Positions 59,351 to 64,000 of a stretch of DNA of 64,000 nucleotides are shown one piece after another. Position 1 is the stretch's first letter; every line of letters starts with the position of its first letter. Made by a program: the position numbers and the translations under genes. The notes beneath the pieces were generated by a model that was not told where the DNA came from, ran no database searches, and worked only from the letters and a program-made list of their open reading frames with translations. This stretch comes from Ziziphus jujuba (taxonomy: Eukaryota > Streptophyta > Magnoliopsida > Rosales > Rhamnaceae): the NCBI RefSeq assembly GCF_031755915.1, contig NC_083389.1, forward strand, positions 26,481,501-26,545,500, in the 5' to 3' direction.

Positions 59351-61376
59351 TGCCCAGGGTTCCACTTGGAATTGACGGCATTTTTTTCCCTTTTTTGTTT
59401 TCGTTTTTTTATTTATTTATTGTGTTTTATACTGTATATGCTTGTATTGGAAATGATAATTATGTATATAAATAATATTCGTTCTATAATAATTGTTGTT
59501 GCATGTAATGTTAATTTTTTATAAGGTATACTCATTTGAAACGTGATTTAGATTAAATAATGCAATTACTTTATATATATATATATATATTTTGTTCAAA
59601 GTTCTTGGATCCCCATCCCCAATCATAATCCCAAAATCAAAATAAAAAATAACATAAGTTTACAATTACAAAAATTTAGATTTACGAAGAAATGTTTTTA
59701 AATTAAACTTCAAAGCTATCTTTTTATTTTCTTCTTTTACTTATGTCCTCAAATAAATTAAACACTAATAAAAAATGAATCCCCAACATTGGGAAAAATG
59801 GATGAACAAGCATCCAAATTTAATTAATAAATAAACCACAAATTCTGATACTAACTAATCATTGTGGTACATCGTCAAGAGGCTTTATAAAATAAAAAAC
59901 ATCTTTGTAATGATAAAAATTAAAAAGCATTTTTTAAACTTTAAAAGATCTTCCAATAATACTTTATATTTTTCTCTTGCTCTTTGTTTTTATTTTTTGT
60001 TTGCATTTTTCTATAAACATTTATTGCCATGTTAATTTTCCTCTTTTTTATTTAAATTTTCCTCTCATTGGGATTTATTGAACATTAAATTAAACTACAT
60101 AATATTCAATAGAAAGAAGAATTTTACTATCAAATTCACTTTTTATTTTAAAATAAATAAAATGAAGAATTGATTGAAGCATGCAACTTAGCTTTTTAAA
60201 TTAAAAATTATAAGACGGGTAAAGAATCTATTAGAAATGTTCTAATTTGGAAACTCCATATTTCTTACATGTGCATGATCTCTCATTTACACTCATTCTT
60301 TTTTACATTTTCTATGTCCATTACTATTGCTTTATGTTCAAATTAATTCAAGCTAAGTTTTTTTAATAAGTCGGCCGCCATTTTCAAATTATCTTTTTTC
60401 TTACATAACACAGTTTGATACACTTAATATAATTTGTAATTAAATCTACACAAAATTCTAACGGAAATGTGAAACATAATGCCAGCGAGGGAAGTAAGTT
60501 CTCCACTCTCCCAAGTTAGAAATGGAAGGAAAAGCTCAGAATTTAATCATGTGTTCAAATGTGTTTGAAATGTTAAGAAAACAAATATAGATAAGTATTA
60601 AAAAAAAAATTCCTGATCCATAAAAAATAATTAAATCTCTTTTTTCAAAAAAAAAAAAAAAAAAATCAACTGGCTTTCGAATATAAAAAACAGATTTACC
60701 TATATATACCATCCTTGTATGGAGAGCAGAGTTAAAGTCGGTAGATTCTCCTAAAGGCTATTGCGTAAAGGGCTACACTACTTTTTCTAGCACTGTTGGA
60801 TTCTCTCATGATGAACTGCATGTATAAAACGCAAAAAAAAAGGTTTCAAGTTTTGAATTAATTCGTGTTGATAAAAACCGGGAATCAGAATTTTGTTTTC
60901 TTTTTCTAAACTATTTCCTCTCACACTGGTTAGGTATCTCTATCTATACGTCCCAGAACAAATAAACAAGGAAAGAAAAGAACAAAATTAATTGTAAAGC
61001 CATATATGCCTGTTAGCCGAGATAACAAAAGACCAAATAAGAATACCAGTAATAAGAGGCAAAGCCCAATACAAGAATACTAGACTTCTCAGCCTAATAC
61101 TGTAGCAACTTCGGGAACTATTTAGAAGTGCGTGTAATTCTCATCCATATCTCTCTAGCAACTTCCATGAAGCTTCCTTTTTATACGTTTATTATTTTTA
61201 TCAATCAATGGTAGGATCCCTATGGCTGTAATGTATATCTTAAAGGAATGGACGACATTGTCATTTATGTCGGCGCTAAATATCTTTCTCTATTTTCAAG
61301 GTTTTAATCCAAAACCCTGCTCCGTTAGATAAGTAAATATGCAATTAACCGAGAAAATAATATAAAACAAATTAAA
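59351..61376. other. NLR2 3' flank joined to NLR3 upstream region
   Basis: No gene. 59460-60541 parallels the flank after NLR1. From about 60545 the sequence parallels the region before NLR2 (50820-51290), and 61150-61320 parallels the region before NLR1 (36900-37085). The join near 60541 is where two repeat units of the NLR array meet directly. Confidence 0.75.
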
Positions 61377-61616
61377 ATGAGTGGCGTTGTTAGTTTTGAC
61401 GTTGTTGTCAGTTTTATGCTAGAGAACATAAAAAAATATGTTCATCCATGAGGCAAATTTGTTTCTTGGAGTGAAAGAGCAAGTCGATTTGCTCAAAGAT
61501 GATCTTGGCTTTATGGATTCCTTTCTCAAAGATTCTGAAGGGAAACAGAACGAGCATTACACGATGAAAGAGCTGATCAGCCAAAACAGAGATGCTGCCT
61601 TTGAGGCTGAGAATGT
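61377..61616 (+). pseudogene. NLR3, coiled-coil fragment relic
   Basis: ATG 61377 starts MSGVVSF, then has a small in-frame insertion and a one-base excess in an A-run near 61430 that leads to a stop after VHP. The other frame then reads as NLR coiled coil (HEANLFLGVKEQVDLLKDD, FLKDSEGKQNEHYT) to about 61616, where similarity ends at the codons for AEN, just where NLR1 has the AEDVISIYM motif. Nothing of NB-ARC or LRR remains. The upstream flank is well preserved. Confidence 0.88.
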
Positions 61617-61626
61617 ATACATATAG

Positions 61627-62178
61627 TAATAAATTACTAATAAGCGTAACAATTAAATATATATGAGATTTTTTTTTTATATATATAAATCAATTAATTT
61701 AAACAAATTATAAATCAACTAATTCAAATCATGTAAAAAATGATAATGATTCCAATTCTTTTAACTTTCCAATATTTACTAATCAATAAAATTTCAACAT
61801 TATTTAAGTAAAAATTTTCACATCTTTCTTAGGAAGTTATAATTTTTTTTTTTTTTCATTGAAGTTATTAGTACTTCGAACAGTAACAGTATAGCTAATT
61901 TGTATTGATACTTCTTATTTGAGTCATCAACATTATTTAGACTTTGTTAATGAATTTGTCAAATCCTACCTCCTAATCTCTACACTATGCAAGTATATAA
62001 TGTAAAATACAACATAAAAGTTATTCTAAACTACAAATGAAAATAGAGCAAGAGAAAAAGATAAATATTACCAAAATGAAGAGGATTGAGAGCACTAAAA
62101 AATTCTTTCTTGATAATTATCAATTCTAAAATAAGCAACCATATAAGACAAAGTTAAATAAAAAAATTTATAAATTAA
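61627..62178. other. AT-rich sequence, no gene seen
   Basis: Part near 61690-61730 resembles 36880-36905 (AAATTATAAATCAACTAAT), a further link to the NLR1 upstream region. Nothing else recognised. Confidence 0.5.
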
Positions 62179-62595
62179 GGGAATGTATTCAATCTGCAAT
62201 TTAAATTATTTTTAAAGTGTTTAAAAATTTGGATGTATTTAATTTAAATTTTAAATGAGTGTATACAAAGTTAATAGTATTCGATTCAGATTTTAATGGC
62301 TTTTATAAAAGTCCATTATTATTGAGGTGTATTCAATTAAGATTTTATATAATTCTTTTAAAATTTAATGGTATTCAAAAAATTATTAATTTTAAAAAAT
62401 GATGGATTTTAATAGATTTGGAAGGATTTTAATAGTGAAATTGTGAAGAAAATTATCAATGTAAAATTCAGTTTTAATTCTAAAGATTTCGTTGGATTCT
62501 TATAAATTTTTTATGAAATTTATGAAATTCCATTACAATTTTAAACTCTATAACTCATTTTAAATCCATTAAACTCTAGATTGAATATACTCTCT
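62179..62595. mobile_element. MITE-like element, PIF/Harbinger-type
   Basis: Left end GGGAATGTATTCAATCT and right end, read on the minus strand, AGAGAGTATATTCAATCT are imperfect inverted repeats. TAA flanks both ends as a 3-bp duplication. About 417 bp, AT-rich, no coding capacity. An inner GAGGTGTATTCAATTAAG near 62335 suggests a second nested or internal repeat. Confidence 0.55.
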
Positions 62596-63660
62596 TAAAT
62601 TACATTTATTTTATAATTATAAATATGAAAAATAAAAATATTAAAGTAACATTAATTAATTGGAGAGCAAAAAAAAAAATTTAAAAACCATATCTATCAT
62701 TAGAGAGCGAATTTGTGAAATTAACACTAATTAATTGAAAAGAAAACAAAAATAGTAACGCTGTATGCTGAATAAAAAGCCATAAAAATTGAAAAAAATT
62801 AATAAATGCCATTTAACCTTTTATATATATATATATAGTGAGTCTAGAATAGGGACTCATCGCACAGAAATCATGCGGACCAAAAACATGCTTATTTTGC
62901 TGACCGTTGGATTGAAATTGATGGTCCAGATTAGATTGCCATTTCCCTCCCATTCCTTTCCTTTCCCACCCATCTCCGGCCGTGTTCGATGCCCATTTCC
63001 CACCGTGTTCGAGCAAGCAGCCATCCCATTCCCTTCCTCTCCCTCCCATCTCTCATCTTTCCAGCCAGAAGTAAGGACCGTTCGATAGCCAGAGCCACCG
63101 CTGTTCGGCCCATATCGACATCCTAGACCACCCAAAACCCATGGCCAGAAAGAGCCACCGTTCAGGCCAATGTTCGTCCGAAACCCACTGCCCAGGCCAC
63201 CTCTCAGAGAGACCATCTTTCTCTTTTTGATCTTTTTCCTCAAGGAACGATAGCGATTATGTTAGGGCTAGGGTTTTTAAATACATTATTCATATTTTTC
63301 ATTCAATTTTTTATTTTTTATTATTTTTTAGGTTTTGATCGATCTTATTCTTTTTCTATCTATTGATTTATTTATTTTTGAGATTCTCTATCATGAAGAT
63401 AGGTTTTTGAATTTGTATGTAAGATGCACCATCAGAGACACCGTCGACAAGGTTCTCGTCCTCTGATTTGGTTGTGCTTCCTATTCTATTTGTCTCCTTC
63501 TCGACGACGTCGTATGCGCCCCCCCCTCCCCCCCCCCCCCCCCCCCCTTCTTTTTCTTAGGGTTTCCTTTTTGCTATTTTGCTTGATTCTGTGTAATTTG
63601 TGAATTTTTGGTACTATACTGCTATCTGAACTAGCACCCTAGCTTTCTAAGTTCACAACC
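62596..63660. other. unassigned sequence with GC-richer block and poly-C tract
   Basis: The 62835-63240 block is GC-richer and contains GGGACTCATCGCACAGAAA and GACCGTTGGATTG, motifs I associate with plant transposon ends, but no terminal repeats could be confirmed. The poly-C tract lies at 63519-63547, with a single T near 63527. No coding region supported. Confidence 0.45.
63519..63547. repeat. poly-C tract
   Basis: 28 C with one T interruption; G-quadruplex or i-motif capable. Confidence 0.95.
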
Positions 63661-63675
63661 ATCGCACTTGTTGAT

Positions 63676-63726
63676 ATGGATTCGAAGGATGTTCAACCAG
63701 GAACCCAGAATTCTGCTACTCTCTCT
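63676..63726 (+). CDS. possible first exon of a gene running off the right edge
   Basis: ATG 63676 followed by MDSKDVQPGTQNSATLS and a good donor TCT|GTATGT at 63726/63727. The peptide is polar and codon-like, while the open frame after the donor turns hydrophobic and meets a T-run, as an intron would. The second exon would lie beyond the window. I do not recognise the protein. Confidence 0.25.
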
Positions 63727-64000
63727 GTATGTTTAGTCCAATTTATATACAGTATCAGAGGAAATAGTGCTGGATACCAGAAGGAGATTTCTTTTGGAGA
63801 GGATGTTGTGATTGTAGCGCACGTTATTGATTTACTAATTTTAGATAATTTAATAGCAACTCTCTTTTCTTTTCTTTTCTTTTCTTCTTTTTTTTTTTTT
63901 TAATGGAAGCTTTTGTCTTTCATTATCTCCAATAATTCGCTGCAAAAATCATGGCAAGGACAGTGCATACCGTACTGCCATTTCCAAATCAAATTAGGGG

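Overview
This is nuclear DNA of a dicot plant, probably a rosid. The DNA is AT-rich. Genes have many introns with GT-AG borders, microsatellites are dense, and every recognisable gene belongs to a plant family. I found no tRNA, rRNA, CRISPR or bacterial-type features.

Layout. 1-6.8 kb: mostly non-coding, with microsatellites, a 115-bp tandem duplication and a G-box/ABRE cluster. 6.84-13.84 kb: a convergent pair, an intronless PUCHI-type ERF transcription factor (+) and a seven-exon five-finger CCCH protein of the ZFN/AtC3H58 type (-). As I recall, the Arabidopsis counterparts At5g18560 and At5g18550 are also neighbours, so this looks like old microsynteny. 18.6-22.5 kb: a tandem pair of mTERF genes; the first is intact and the second has a one-base deletion. 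23.7-35.7 kb: a 19-coding-exon ALWAYS EARLY (LIN-9/MuvB-type) gene encoding 1,140 residues, including one GC-AG intron.

37.1-61.6 kb: a disease-resistance (CC-NB-LRR) array. NLR1 is intact. NLR2 is split in its NB-ARC domain by a 5.27-kb Gypsy element that has 333-bp LTRs and a perfect 5-bp target duplication. NLR3 is a short coiled-coil relic. Between NLR1 and NLR2 lie two broken non-NLR genes: a small Lys-rich protein gene without an ATG, and the 3' half of a SNF4/KIN-beta-gamma gene. An old Copia element sits inside the SNF4 relic. 61.6-64 kb: MITE-like sequence, a poly-C tract and possibly the first exon of a gene that runs off the window.

The left 36 kb is conserved housekeeping and developmental sequence (ERF, CCCH, mTERF, ALY). 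The right 27 kb is a fast-changing NLR cluster shaped by duplication, deletion and retrotransposition. I see no evidence of an entirely new system. The most informative points are the split NLR2, whose stop codon comes from the LTR end, the transition-type lesions in an otherwise young Gypsy element, the mosaic NLR promoters, and the duplicated PUCHI leader.
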